Assembly (NCBI GenBank): GCA_020433805.1
Contig: JAGRBZ010000029.1
Coordinates: forward strand, 1-36,847
DNA length: 36,847 nt
From: Anaerolineae bacterium
GTDB taxonomy: Bacteria > Chloroflexota > Anaerolineae > 4572-78 > J111
Direction: 5' to 3'
Shown here: piece by piece, positions 15,892 through 23,810 of the stretch
How the letters are laid out: each line of letters opens with the position of its first letter
Numbering within the stretch: position 1 is the stretch's first letter
Translations under genes and position numbers: made by a program
The notes under the pieces: generated by a model
Database searches by the model: none
What the model was told of the DNA's origin: nothing
What the model saw: the letters and a program-made list of their open reading frames with translations, nothing else

Positions 15892-17355
15892 TGAAAAACG
15901 AGTATATCCCACATAGCGTGGGTAGTTGACATAGCCAAAAAAGTAAGGCATTCTCTAACCAACCAAAAAGAGTAAGTAGGTCAGAGATGAAACCACATTT
16001 AACCATCAAAACATTGTTGACAGAGCGAGCCGCACAAGAAAACATCATCACCGGATATCAAGTCACAGAAAGCACAATTACCATTCATCTGAAGCCCGAG
16101 GTGGCCCCGGTGTATGAGCGGCCTGATTGCCGAGAGCCAGTAAAAGTTGAACGCCATGCCAGTGAAATGCTGACAATCCAAGGTTTAGGAGTACAAGGCA
16201 AAGCGCTACGGTATCAAGTGCAGCGTATCCGGTTGGGTTATCTGAATGATGTCGGCAAGTTCAGCACCTTTAGTGTCCCCCTGCCGGGCATCCGAACCGA
16301 TGTGTTAGTGACCGATGAAGTGTTCGATAAAATGCTCTACCTGAATGTGGATCGTAATCTGCCTTTGCCAGCCGTGGTCGAGATGTTGCGTGATCTGTAT
16401 CAAGTGGAAACGAGTAGCTCAGCGCTGGATCGCTGGAAGAGTAGCGAAGCAGCAGCGTTGCCGTCGGTGGGCCAACTGATCCAGCAACTGAACGAAAAAA
16501 AGCGATAACGGCGTTACATCTGGACGAATACAAGGCGACCGGAACCAAAAGCTGGGAGTTGGTCATTCGGGATGAACACGGGCGCTTGCTCTTTTCTATT
16601 CGGCTTAAACAGCGAGATAGCTGGCACATCCAAGCCATCTTACGCTGGTTTCGCATGTTGGGCTTACGGATTAAGGCCTTTTATGTCGATTTTTGGCTGG
16701 CCTATCCGCCCGCTATTAAAGCGGTTTACCCGGAGGCCCACATCCAGTATGACTTTTTTCACACTATCCAGAACATTCACCGCCATTTGTACAAAGCGTT
16801 AACCGCTTATCGTAAAGCGTTCAAAGCGGCAGCAACTGAGCCAGCCCAAGCCGAAGTGAGAAAAGTCTTGCATAAGCACTTGTGGCAACATCGCTACCTG
16901 CTGTTTACCAACGAAGAAAACCTATCGGCTGAACAACATCAAATTCTGGATGAATTGCTGCAAGCACACGCTGACACCATCGTTGAGTACATTGTTTTGT
17001 TTCGGCAGCAGTTACGCACCATTTTCAACGATTGTGACACCTTTGCTCTGGCCCTGGATCACTTGGCCTTATTAAGGCTCGATGGTTGGGCCGACTTAAG
17101 CGCTGGCTTTGCTAAGGTTATGGCCTTTCTCGAAAAGCATATCCACAACATGCTCACCTACTTACGTGTACCCGACATTCAACGTTACTCCTTATCCGAA
17201 TGTACCGTCCGCACTTTACGACGGATTGAAAAAGTTCGACAGGGCTTCAAGACCCATCAAGGTCGCGTCAACCATCTTAAATTGCTGCAATGGCGCAGGT
17301 ACTTGCGCCCTGGAGCTTAGGCCCCCCACGCTACGTGGGATATACTCTGAAAAAC
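15892..17355 (+). mobile_element. ISL3-like insertion sequence with 8-bp target duplication
   Basis: The element proper spans 15900-17347 (1448 bp). Its terminal inverted repeats are 23 bp with one mismatch (GAGTATATCCCAC at left, complement ending at 17347); each end holds a further CCCAC-GTGGG palindrome. The 8-bp direct repeat TGAAAAAC flanks it at 15892-15899 and 17348-17355. The length, inverted repeats and 8-bp duplication are all as known for ISL3. The perfect duplication suggests a recent insertion. It carries one transposase in two frames. Confidence 0.9.
15987..17320 (+). CDS. ISL3-like DDE transposase in two frames (-1 frameshift at 16495-16502)
   Basis: Frame one (15987-16508) encodes 173 residues with a degenerate zinc-ribbon region (PVYERPDCREPVKVE, some Cys lost) and a helix-turn-helix region. 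It ends in NEKKR and a stop. The -1 frame continues from 16502 as AITALHLDEYKATGTKSWEL to the stop at 17318-17320. The overlap holds A-AAA-AAG, phased exactly as a slippery heptamer in frame one. Reading through it would give about 444 residues. Catalytic candidates are Asp in HLDEY, Asp in FYVDFWLAYPPA and Glu in YSLSECTVRTLRRIEK, followed by the ISL3-like tail FKTHQGRVNHLKLLQWRRYL. Most ISL3 transposases are single frames, so this is either programmed frameshifting or a one-base loss in an A-run. Confidence 0.8.
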
Positions 17356-18621
17356 TGATGGGTCAAGACCTGTCAAAGTCTGCACGTCGAGAGCTTTTAA
17401 TGAACGACGCGTCAGTTCTTCTTGGTTGTCAGCAAGGAAGAGCCAAACCTTCTGATAGGGGATGAAGTGGACGAAAACGGTAGTTATGCGTCGTTCCCGC
17501 ACCAACTTTTTACCCAAAGAATACATTTGACGGCCCAAACTGACTTGAGCCGAGGCACTAACCCGTCGTTGAAAGGTGAAAGAAGCCAGATAATGATAGA
17601 CCCGAGCCAAGTCAAATAAGGCCAATTCCAGATCCGGTTGGTAGTAGCGTCTGGGCTGGAGCAGTTCAGGATGGGCAATAAGTGGTGGTCGGCCAGCACA
17701 ATCGCTAGCCAGAGAGGGAAAGTGATGGTTATAGACCTGACGCTCTCGATCTAGGGCGAGTTGCAGGCGCTGTAAGTCCGTTGTGGCTTCATCACAAAGA
17801 GCAAAGCCATCCAGAGTGCGGTGGTTGCGTTCGATATGAGGCTGGTCGGTTGGACAGCCGGGTCGGATAAAACGATGAGCAATCCCCAAGCCGACTAACC
17901 ATAAGGTCAGCTTGCCTGGAAATGGGTCATTTGGATCACCAGCCAGCCCCAGTTCATTGTCGGTTCGGATTTCATCTGGCAGCGTTTGCCACTCGGTGAA
18001 GGCAGTCCGTAGGACGCCACGCACCTCAGTCCACAGCAGTTTACGCCAATGGTGCTTGGTCTCAACCGCAAAGGCACGGCTGGCGATCATCGCCGCACCG
18101 AATGGGTCCCGGATATTGCATAGGGTCGCGATTTGGCCACTACGAAGCCCAATACCTTCCTGATTGTCCAATTGCCAGACTTCATGGACAGCAGTTGCAT
18201 CCGGCAAACGTTTGGCTGGCTTGGGACGAGGCTTGTGCTTAGCCACACACTCTGGACAGCGCTCTTTGAAAAAGGCGGCCAGACGACTACGTCCTGGCAA
18301 GCGCAACTGGCTCAGAGTTGGGTCACCTCGCAGTTCAACCAGAACTCGATTGGCACCCCACCCAGGATGCGTTTGTTTCAAACTTAAGGCCATTGCCGCT
18401 ACTCGTTCATCTATTTGTGACAAAATACCGCTCTGACCACGCCCGCGTCGGGCTGGATGCAACCCTGCCAACCCTTTGTCCCGTCCTACTCGCCACCATT
18501 TTCGGGCACAAGCGACGCTGCACCCCTCTTCCGCTGCCAGCTCTGGCAGTGTACGGCCTGCTAGTTTGCCCCGATAGATCCGCTCTTTCTGCTCTTCCTT
18601 CAGCGGCGACTGATTGTTCAT
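17317..18621 (-). CDS. IS481-like transposase (HTH + integrase core), C-terminus replaced by ISL3 sequence
   Basis: 434 residues as it stands. An N-terminal helix-turn-helix (GRTLPELAAEEGCSVACARKWWRVG) and a second charged DNA-binding region precede an rve integrase core. The core's acidic residues are in VWQLDNQEG, IRTDNELG and QPHIERNHRTLDG. The ISL3-like element entered the last codons: the reading frame passes through the duplicated TGAAAAAC and ends in the inverted repeat, giving the tail SISHVAWGA. Joining across the insertion restores ...PSVFQLPQPVQLTLPFLVV and a stop at 15846-15848, a 439-residue protein. Only the last 14 residues are lost, so the enzyme may still work. The ATG lies just inside the right-hand inverted repeat side. 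Confidence 0.88.
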   Translation of the reverse strand: MNNQSPLKEEQKERIYRGKLAGRTLPELAAEEGCSVACARKWWRVGRDKGLAGLHPARRGRGQSGILSQIDERVAAMALSLKQTHPGWGANRVLVELRGDPTLSQLRLPGRSRLAAFFKERCPECVAKHKPRPKPAKRLPDATAVHEVWQLDNQEGIGLRSGQIATLCNIRDPFGAAMIASRAFAVETKHHWRKLLWTEVRGVLRTAFTEWQTLPDEIRTDNELGLAGDPNDPFPGKLTLWLVGLGIAHRFIRPGCPTDQPHIERNHRTLDGFALCDEATTDLQRLQLALDRERQVYNHHFPSLASDCAGRPPLIAHPELLQPRRYYQPDLELALFDLARVYHYLASFTFQRRVSASAQVSLGRQMYSLGKKLVRERRITTVFVHFIPYQKVWLFLADNQEELTRRSLKALDVQTLTGLDPSVFQSISHVAWGA

Positions 18622-18920
18622 AAGACACCTCCTGTTCTCTTATCATGGTAACAGTTTGTGTCCATTTTGGCGGTACGATTATTTTTGGACTGTTAAGGTA
18701 CGTTTTTACGAGACTCTACAACGCACTACGTTTTATGAATCGTTGTGGCGAAAAACTAATGACACTAACAAATCACTGAAAAGTGGTGTATCTCAATGAA
18801 CTCAGCTCCATCAATGGCTCAGTAGTTCACCTGTTGTGGATTGAACGAAGAGTCTTGACCTTCTGATCGGATGCTCTCATTACCCCCTCAAGCTCCGGTC
18901 CTCCAAACGTTATAAATAGA

Positions 18921-19043
18921 AGTTACGCAGTTCAGATTGGTTCAGTCTCCAACTAAGCCTTCAACCGTTTTACACCTTGATTTAGGCTTAATTTGATCGT
19001 TTAAGACTGAACCAATCTTACGTCTCAGTTCAACTGCGTAACT
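18921..19043. repeat. Nested palindromic element C (AGTTACGCA outer, AGATTGGTTCAGT inner)
   Basis: The outer arms AGTTACGCAGTT at 18921-18932 and their perfect complement at 19032-19043 enclose inner arms AGATTGGTTCAGTCT at 18934-18948 and complement at 19004-19018. AAGCC/GGCTT pairs inside these. There is no coding content. The outer ends recur at 35990-36128, and the inner ends resemble the arms of the element at 25913-26009. The remainder of 18778-19198 has no gene that I can support. Confidence 0.75.
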
Positions 19044-19198
19044 CATAATAAACTCTCCAACTCTATAACCCTATAAACTCAAAAAACTCAAAAAAACGCT
19101 CTAGCCCACGTCTTGTGGAGCGCCCCTGGAACGCTTTTCGCCTATATCCGTGGAGCGGTCGTTCGATATAGTGGAGCCATAAACAAAAGGAGTGAACA

Positions 19199-20134
19199 AT
19201 GAAACTTAAATCTTTATCCTATTTGGTAACGCTGGCGTTTTTGTGGGGCATCGCTTTCTTGTTTGTTAAAGTTGCGGTGCACGATATTCCCCCGCTGACG
19301 CTGGTGGCTGCGCGGCTGGCGCTGGCCTCGGTCATTTTATTGGGTGTCTTACGCATGCAAAGGCGCACCTTGCCTCAGTTTGGCTCAACTTGGAAACATT
19401 TTGCCGTTGCCGGGTTTCTCCATAACGCCGCGCCGTACGCGCTGCTGGCCTGGGGTCAACAGTATATCGACAGCGCTTTAGCCGCAATGTTCATAGGCAT
19501 CGTGCCGTTGGTTACGATGCTTCTGGCCCATATCTTTACGGCTGACGATCATTTCAGCCTGGCCAAAATCGTCGGTGGTGTTATTGGGTTTGGCGGTTTG
19601 TTGGTGCTGCTGGCTCCGGGCCTGTTGGCTGGGGTCAAGGTGACAACGCTAGGCCTGCTGGCTGCTCTGGTTGCCGCGATTTGCTACAGTTCGGCAGTTG
19701 TGTATAGCAAAGTTACCTTGCAAGGGCAGCCGCCGCTTGTCGCTCCAACGGCTCAACTGACGACCGCTGCTATTTTTCTGGTTCCGGTGGCGCTGGTGGT
19801 CGATCGGCCTCACACGTTGCCGCTACCGTCACTAATGCCGGTGCTGTCGCTGCTGCTGTTGTCGGTGCTTAGCACGGCGCTGGCTTTCTATATCTACTAC
19901 CGAGCTATGGAGATCACCAGCGCCACGACGTTGGCTGTCTCCACCTATCTAGTGCCAATTGTAGCCACGTTCATGGGCGTGTTGGTTTTGGGTGAACGCC
20001 TGGCCTGGAACGGATACGTTGGCTGTGCTTTAATTCTGCTTGGCGTTCTAACGGTTAACGGTCTTACCGCTAGACTCAAGTGGTTTCGTCGGGCCGGCGT
20101 CGAACGCAAGCCAAGGACTATTTCAGCCCATTAG
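19199..20134 (+). CDS. EamA/DMT-superfamily permease
   Basis: 311 residues with about ten hydrophobic helices, arranged as two EamA repeats (about 5-140 and 150-285). The first repeat shows FLWGIAFLFVKVAVHDIPPLTLVAARLALA and the second ALAFYIYYRAMEITSATTLAVSTYLVPIVATFMGVLVLGERLAWNGYVG, the diagnostic EamA phrase ending in a conserved GE. This family exports amino acids, metabolites or nucleobases; the substrate is unknown. AAAGGAG stands 7 bases before the ATG. It is monocistronic, with palindromic DNA upstream and a terminator after it. Confidence 0.94.
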   Translation: MKLKSLSYLVTLAFLWGIAFLFVKVAVHDIPPLTLVAARLALASVILLGVLRMQRRTLPQFGSTWKHFAVAGFLHNAAPYALLAWGQQYIDSALAAMFIGIVPLVTMLLAHIFTADDHFSLAKIVGGVIGFGGLLVLLAPGLLAGVKVTTLGLLAALVAAICYSSAVVYSKVTLQGQPPLVAPTAQLTTAAIFLVPVALVVDRPHTLPLPSLMPVLSLLLLSVLSTALAFYIYYRAMEITSATTLAVSTYLVPIVATFMGVLVLGERLAWNGYVGCALILLGVLTVNGLTARLKWFRRAGVERKPRTISAH

Positions 20135-20156
20135 CATGGTTGAGGAAAGAACATAA

Positions 20157-20202
20157 GGCCTGAGGGTGAGTTCTCATCCACCCTCAGGTCTTTCTCTCTT
20201 TA
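20157..20202 (+). terminator. Rho-independent terminator after the EamA permease
   Basis: CCTGAGGGTG (20159-20168) pairs with CACCCTCAGG (20179-20188), followed by a T-rich tract TCTTTCTCTCTTT. It lies 25 bp past the permease stop. The convergent kinase gene ends at 20242. Confidence 0.8.
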
Positions 20203-20241
20203 ACGATAGATTGTTGGGTTTAGCTGATGGGGCCTTAAACT

Positions 20242-21390
20242 TTATATGGCATCCATCGGGATAACCACCTTGACCATCGTCCCGACGCCTTTAAGCGTTG
20301 GCCCAATATAAAAGGAACCATTCAGATCCTCCTGAACACTGGCCCGAACAATATCTAAGCCCAAACCAAGATCGGTGTTGACATTGAAGTTGGGGTGGAG
20401 GCCTTTACCATTGTCGATGACCATCAACCGTAACTGTTCATAGGTGTGCGTTAAGGTGATCTCAATTTTCCCTTCGTCTTGATCGGCAATACCGTGTTCC
20501 AGGGCATTTTGCAACAGCTCATTGGCGACCAAGGCCAGCGTTGTCGCCCGCTGCGAGGGAAGGTAGACGCTACTGCCCCGCACCGAGATACGGATATCGG
20601 CCATCGGGCTAACCATATTACTGGAGATGGTGGTAGAGACCCGCCGGATCAAATCGAGCACGTCAACGTCATCAACCATCGTTTCCGATAAAATCTCATG
20701 AACCGTGGCGATACTCATCACCCGATTGATTGACTCGTTGAGAATGTCTTTGGGCGAGAGGGTTTTGTCCTGTCCCATTTGCAAGCGCAGCAGCATAGCA
20801 ATAGTTTGCAGATTGTTTTTAACCCGATGGTGCATTTCCTGTACCAGGGCCGTTCGCACCAGTTGGGCTTTTTCGATGGCGGTGGCGGTGAGATCGGTGA
20901 TGAAGTGAAACAGTTCGATCTCATCTTCGGTGAACGTATGGGGTTGTCGGGTTTGCACGTTGGCCGCACCGATAAGGTTGTCGTGACTGATGAGGGGCAT
21001 CGACATCAATGACGGGAATTTGCTCTCGCCCGAGCCGAGTATGCGGTAAAAACGGGGATCTTTAAAGGCATCGGCTACCGCTACGGTCTCACGGTGTTCT
21101 GCCGCCCAGCCGGTTAGGCCCGCTCCAAACGGCAAAGAATAATGACCAATACCGGCCTGGTTCAAACCGGTCGAGGCAGCCAAAACCAGTTTGTTGCTTG
21201 ATCGTTCATACAGATAAATCGAAGCCGAGTCGACGTGCATTACCTCGGTGGTACGCTGCGTAATGAGGTTCAGGGTATCGGTTAAATCACGTGCTTCGGC
21301 AATAGCCTGGCTTATTTCTCGTACGGCTGCCAATTGGGCTGTCTTTTGGTCAAGCATGACCATGAGTTGCTCTGTGTTTCTATCGCTCAT
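20242..21390 (-). CDS. GAF-HisKA_2-type sensor histidine kinase
   Basis: 382 residues and soluble, with no membrane segment. An N-terminal coiled coil (about 5-35) precedes a GAF sensor domain (about 37-177). The phosphoacceptor region, EMHHRVKNNLQTIAMLLRLQMGQ, has His187 in the HHRVKNN motif of the HisKA_2 group. The HATPase domain shows LALVANELLQNALEHG and VIDNGKGLHP, then DLGLGLDIVRASV. The related HisKA_2/HWE kinases often work with stand-alone or unusual receivers; none is encoded here. The gene starts 6 bp after the stop of the type III polyketide synthase on the same strand, so the two are almost certainly co-transcribed. The GAF ligand is unknown; sensing of the polyketide product is a hypothesis. 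Confidence 0.92.
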   Translation of the reverse strand: MSDRNTEQLMVMLDQKTAQLAAVREISQAIAEARDLTDTLNLITQRTTEVMHVDSASIYLYERSSNKLVLAASTGLNQAGIGHYSLPFGAGLTGWAAEHRETVAVADAFKDPRFYRILGSGESKFPSLMSMPLISHDNLIGAANVQTRQPHTFTEDEIELFHFITDLTATAIEKAQLVRTALVQEMHHRVKNNLQTIAMLLRLQMGQDKTLSPKDILNESINRVMSIATVHEILSETMVDDVDVLDLIRRVSTTISSNMVSPMADIRISVRGSSVYLPSQRATTLALVANELLQNALEHGIADQDEGKIEITLTHTYEQLRLMVIDNGKGLHPNFNVNTDLGLGLDIVRASVQEDLNGSFYIGPTLKGVGTMVKVVIPMDAI

Positions 21391-21396
21391 TATAGT

Positions 21397-22443
21397 CTAC
21401 TCCCATTGAACAAGACATAATTCCATTGTCAAACCCGGCCCAAAAGATAACAGCAGGGCAAAGTCGCCGTGGCTGGGCTGACCGTGGTGGATGATGTCAG
21501 CCAGCACAAAAAAGATAGTGGCCGACGACATATTACCATACTGGCGTAGGACTCGGCGCGGGTACTGCAACGCCTCATCGGTCAGTTCCAGCGCTTCGCC
21601 TACATAGTCTATAATCTTTGCCCCGCCGGGATGCAAGCCCCAAAACTTAACATCCGCACGTGATAGTCCGCACTGGTTTAGAAAGGCATCGACGTGCTCC
21701 GGCACAATATCGCGCAGTACTTTGGAGACTCGCGTCGAGAGATGAATCTGATACCCTTTATCCGACAGGTGAAAGCCCATCAGGGCTTGCAGCGTGTAGT
21801 CGCTATATGTCATCGTGTTGATCAGCCGCGGCCGGTATTCGGCTCGACCAGGCCCAACGACTGCGGCAGCCACTCCATCGCCAAAGAGAGCATCAGCAAT
21901 CATATTTTCCAGGGAACTCCCGTGCTGAAAATGAAGGGAGCCAAACTCGACCGCCAGCAGAAGTACATGACTTGTAGGTCGGGCTGTTAGTTCCAATAGT
22001 GCTCGGTCGAGGCCGGTCAAACCCGCCTGGCAGCCCATTCCAATCAATGCGCTGCGCCGTAAATTGGAGCGCATACCCAGGTCATGAGCCAGGATAACGT
22101 CCAATCCTGGCGTATCGAAACCGGTACAGGAAACGACGATAAAATGATCGACATCCTGCGGTGTGAGGTCGGCTTTTTGCAAAGCTTTTTGTATCGTACG
22201 CATGCCCAATGTGCGGGCTGTCTTCATATAAATATCGTTGCGTGCTTTTGTGCCGGGCTGCCCGGCCAGGAAATCGATGGTTGGCAAAACGCTGTACCGC
22301 GTATCAATTTGGGACGCACTAAAGATGGCTCTGGCCCGTCGGCTGTTGATATACGGTTCTAACCAGCGGTCGTGAATTTCCATCTGTTCGTGTCGATAGT
22401 CCGGTACATCGGTTGCAATGCTGAGGATAGTCGGTTTGGTCAT
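21397..22443 (-). CDS. Type III polyketide synthase (chalcone synthase-like)
   Basis: 348 residues from the ATG at 22441-22443, which has AAGGA upstream; an in-frame TTG at 22464 is almost on the predicted transcription start. The Cys-His-Asn triad is complete: C138 in GMGCQAGLTGL, H271 in GLHPGGAKII and N304 in QYGNMSSATI. Other family marks are SCTGFDTPGLD, FGDGVAAAVVG and the C-terminal SFGPGLTME. It condenses malonyl-CoA onto an acyl-CoA starter. Bacterial homologues make alkylresorcinols, alkylpyrones or tetrahydroxynaphthalene. No methyltransferase or monooxygenase adjoins, unlike common bps/srs loci; the partner is a GAF-kinase gene. The product cannot be told from sequence. Confidence 0.95.
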   Translation of the reverse strand: MTKPTILSIATDVPDYRHEQMEIHDRWLEPYINSRRARAIFSASQIDTRYSVLPTIDFLAGQPGTKARNDIYMKTARTLGMRTIQKALQKADLTPQDVDHFIVVSCTGFDTPGLDVILAHDLGMRSNLRRSALIGMGCQAGLTGLDRALLELTARPTSHVLLLAVEFGSLHFQHGSSLENMIADALFGDGVAAAVVGPGRAEYRPRLINTMTYSDYTLQALMGFHLSDKGYQIHLSTRVSKVLRDIVPEHVDAFLNQCGLSRADVKFWGLHPGGAKIIDYVGEALELTDEALQYPRRVLRQYGNMSSATIFFVLADIIHHGQPSHGDFALLLSFGPGLTMELCLVQWE

Positions 22444-22474
22444 AATTAACGTGTCCTTGGTCAAGTATGGGATG

Positions 22475-22502
22475 ATTGTACTCGAAGTAATAAGGATTTC
22501 AA
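22475..22502 (-). promoter_or_regulatory. Predicted sigma-70-type promoter for the polyketide synthase operon
   Basis: On the minus strand TTGAAA (22497-22502) and TACAAT (22475-22480) are separated by 16 bases; each box matches consensus in five of six positions. The start of transcription would be near 22468. Confidence 0.6.
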
Positions 22503-22580
22503 AGATGTAAATTGCCTTTTTACCTGGTTTCGCTTAATCTTGCGGCGTTACTTTATTACACTCAATAAGGAGGCGCAGCC

Positions 22581-22784
22581 ATGCCTTACATTAATATCCG
22601 TATTACCAAAGAAGGTGTAACGCCCCAACAAAAAGCCCAGCTTATCCAAGGGGCCACTCAGCTTTTAGTCGACGTACTGGGCAAAAATCCGCAGACAACG
22701 GTTGTGGTTATCGATGAGGTCGAAACCGATAACTGGGGAATTGCCGGCGAAACCGTAACCGAACGCCGCAAGCGGGGAGCCTAG
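22581..22784 (+). CDS. 4-Oxalocrotonate tautomerase-like enzyme
   Basis: 67 residues, the length of 4-OT subunits. After Met removal Pro1 (MPYINIRITKEG) is the catalytic base. The middle, QKAQLIQGATQLLVDVLGKNPQTTVVVIDEV, and the C-terminal segment NWGIAGETVTERRKR fit the family. TAAGGAGG is a strong ribosome binding site 7 bases before the ATG. The enzyme catalyses keto-enol tautomerisation of small 2-oxoacids, and the substrate is unknown. The next gene starts 2 bases after the stop, implying translational coupling and a shared process. Confidence 0.92.
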   Translation: MPYINIRITKEGVTPQQKAQLIQGATQLLVDVLGKNPQTTVVVIDEVETDNWGIAGETVTERRKRGA

Positions 22785-22786
22785 CT

Positions 22787-23689
22787 GTGGAAACAACACC
22801 ATTTCTCGGTTTAGAATGCATTAAGCTCAAAAATGATGCGCTCGAACTGCTGCTCACACAATCGGTAGGGCCACGTATTCTGTATTTGGGCCTACCCGGC
22901 GGTGACAACCTGTTAGCCGAATTGCCCGATGCGGAACTCGACTGCCCGGATGCCGGTACGCTCAAGATGTGGGGCGGCCATCGGCTGTGGCACGCTCCGG
23001 AGATACGGCGGCGCACGTATCTGCCTGATGATCAGCCCTTGACGGTAACCCCGGTTGAACATGGCGTTGAAGTTATCCAGCCGATTGAAAGCCAAACCGG
23101 CATCGAAAAATCGATGCGGATTATGCTGCCCGATCAGGATGCGACGGTCATTATCGACCACACGCTAACCAACCACGGCATGTGGCCCATCGAACTGGCT
23201 CCATGGGCCATCACCCAAATAAAACCCGGCGGCACGGCCATTCTGCCGCAGTTTACGGCTAACGCCGATGCCGACGGCCTGTTACCCAATCGCCGCGTGG
23301 CGCTGTGGCCCTATACCGATATCCGCAGCCCGCACATTACCTGGGGCAATCGCTACATCTTTATCCAGGCTACAATGACGGCCAACGCGCTTAAAATCGG
23401 CTTCCCGAATCCGGACGGCTGGCTGGCTTACCATATTGGCGACACCCTTTTTGTGAAACAGGCCGCCTACCATCCCGACGCCGACTATTTTGACTACGGC
23501 AGCTCAACCGAATGTTATTGCTGCGGCGACTTTATCGAGCTTGAAACGCTAGGCCCGCGTACGACTTTGGGGCCAGGTCAATCGGTTACCCATCGCGAAA
23601 CCTGGCAGGTTCATTCCGGCATCACGTTTGAACCTTCAGAAGATGCGGCTCAATCGCTGGCCGAACGGCTGGGATTGGCGGTCTTATAA
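22787..23689 (+). CDS. DUF4380-like, galactose-mutarotase-fold protein
   Basis: 300 residues from a GTG start, 2 bases after the tautomerase stop. The sequence is beta-rich: GPRILYLGLPGGDNLLAELP, KMWGGHRLWHAPE, VIIDHTLTNHGMWPIELAPWAIT and SSTECYCCGDFIELETLGP. This resembles the DUF4380 proteins, a mutarotase-like fold of unknown activity. Conserved His, Trp and Glu in the middle could form a carbohydrate-binding pocket. It sits in an operon with a small tautomerase. I do not assign an activity. Confidence is good for the family and low for the function. Confidence 0.75.
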   Translation: METTPFLGLECIKLKNDALELLLTQSVGPRILYLGLPGGDNLLAELPDAELDCPDAGTLKMWGGHRLWHAPEIRRRTYLPDDQPLTVTPVEHGVEVIQPIESQTGIEKSMRIMLPDQDATVIIDHTLTNHGMWPIELAPWAITQIKPGGTAILPQFTANADADGLLPNRRVALWPYTDIRSPHITWGNRYIFIQATMTANALKIGFPNPDGWLAYHIGDTLFVKQAAYHPDADYFDYGSSTECYCCGDFIELETLGPRTTLGPGQSVTHRETWQVHSGITFEPSEDAAQSLAERLGLAVL

Positions 23690-23694
23690 AAACC

Positions 23695-23792
23695 AGACCT
23701 GACAGGTTTTCAAAGCTATCGTCTGGCGTAAGGTCTGGTCCAATCGACTTTTTATTCACGCCTACCTATGTCTTGTAAAACCTGTCAGGTCT
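23695..23792. repeat. Palindromic element F (AGACCTGACAGGTTT, 98 bp)
   Basis: AGACCTGACAGGTTTT at 23695-23710 is perfectly complemented by AAAACCTGTCAGGTCT at 23777-23792. The 66-bp core is unrelated to that of the second copy. It lies between the DUF4380-like gene and cinA, ending 18 bases before the cinA ATG. Confidence 0.85.
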
Positions 23793-23810
23793 TAACTTCG
23801 AGGATACTCT

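Larger units (their letters stand above)
15790..18720 (-). mobile_element. IS481-like insertion sequence, interrupted by an ISL3-like element
   Basis: Imperfect 49-bp terminal inverted repeats begin TGTAGAGTC at 15790 and end at 15838; the complement is at 18672-18720. TGT ends are usual for IS481. A 4-bp direct repeat ACGC flanks them (15786-15789 and 18721-18724). Without the internal ISL3-like insertion and its duplication (1456 bp) the element is 1475 bp with a single transposase gene of 440 codons. It inserted within the palindromic core of MITE-like element A. Confidence 0.85.
15687..18769. mobile_element. MITE-like element A (150-bp class), split by nested IS elements
   Basis: Inverted ends of 25 bases (GTTAGTGTCTCTAAGTTTTC at left, 15687 on; complement at 18745-18769) match at 20 of 25 positions. 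They are flanked by the 8-bp direct repeat AAATCACT at 15679-15686 and 18770-18777, as expected of a target duplication. Removing the IS481-like insertion plus its duplication leaves about 150 bp with a palindromic core of GCGTAGTGCG/ACGCAATACGC-type repeats. It has no coding capacity. A second copy with the same end sequence and the same length lies at 35838-35987. Its mobilising transposase is not identifiable in the window. Confidence 0.75.

Noticed and set aside
18778..18920. Possible gene remnant after the nested insertions
   Set aside because: No frame with recognisable content; only short partial repeats seen.
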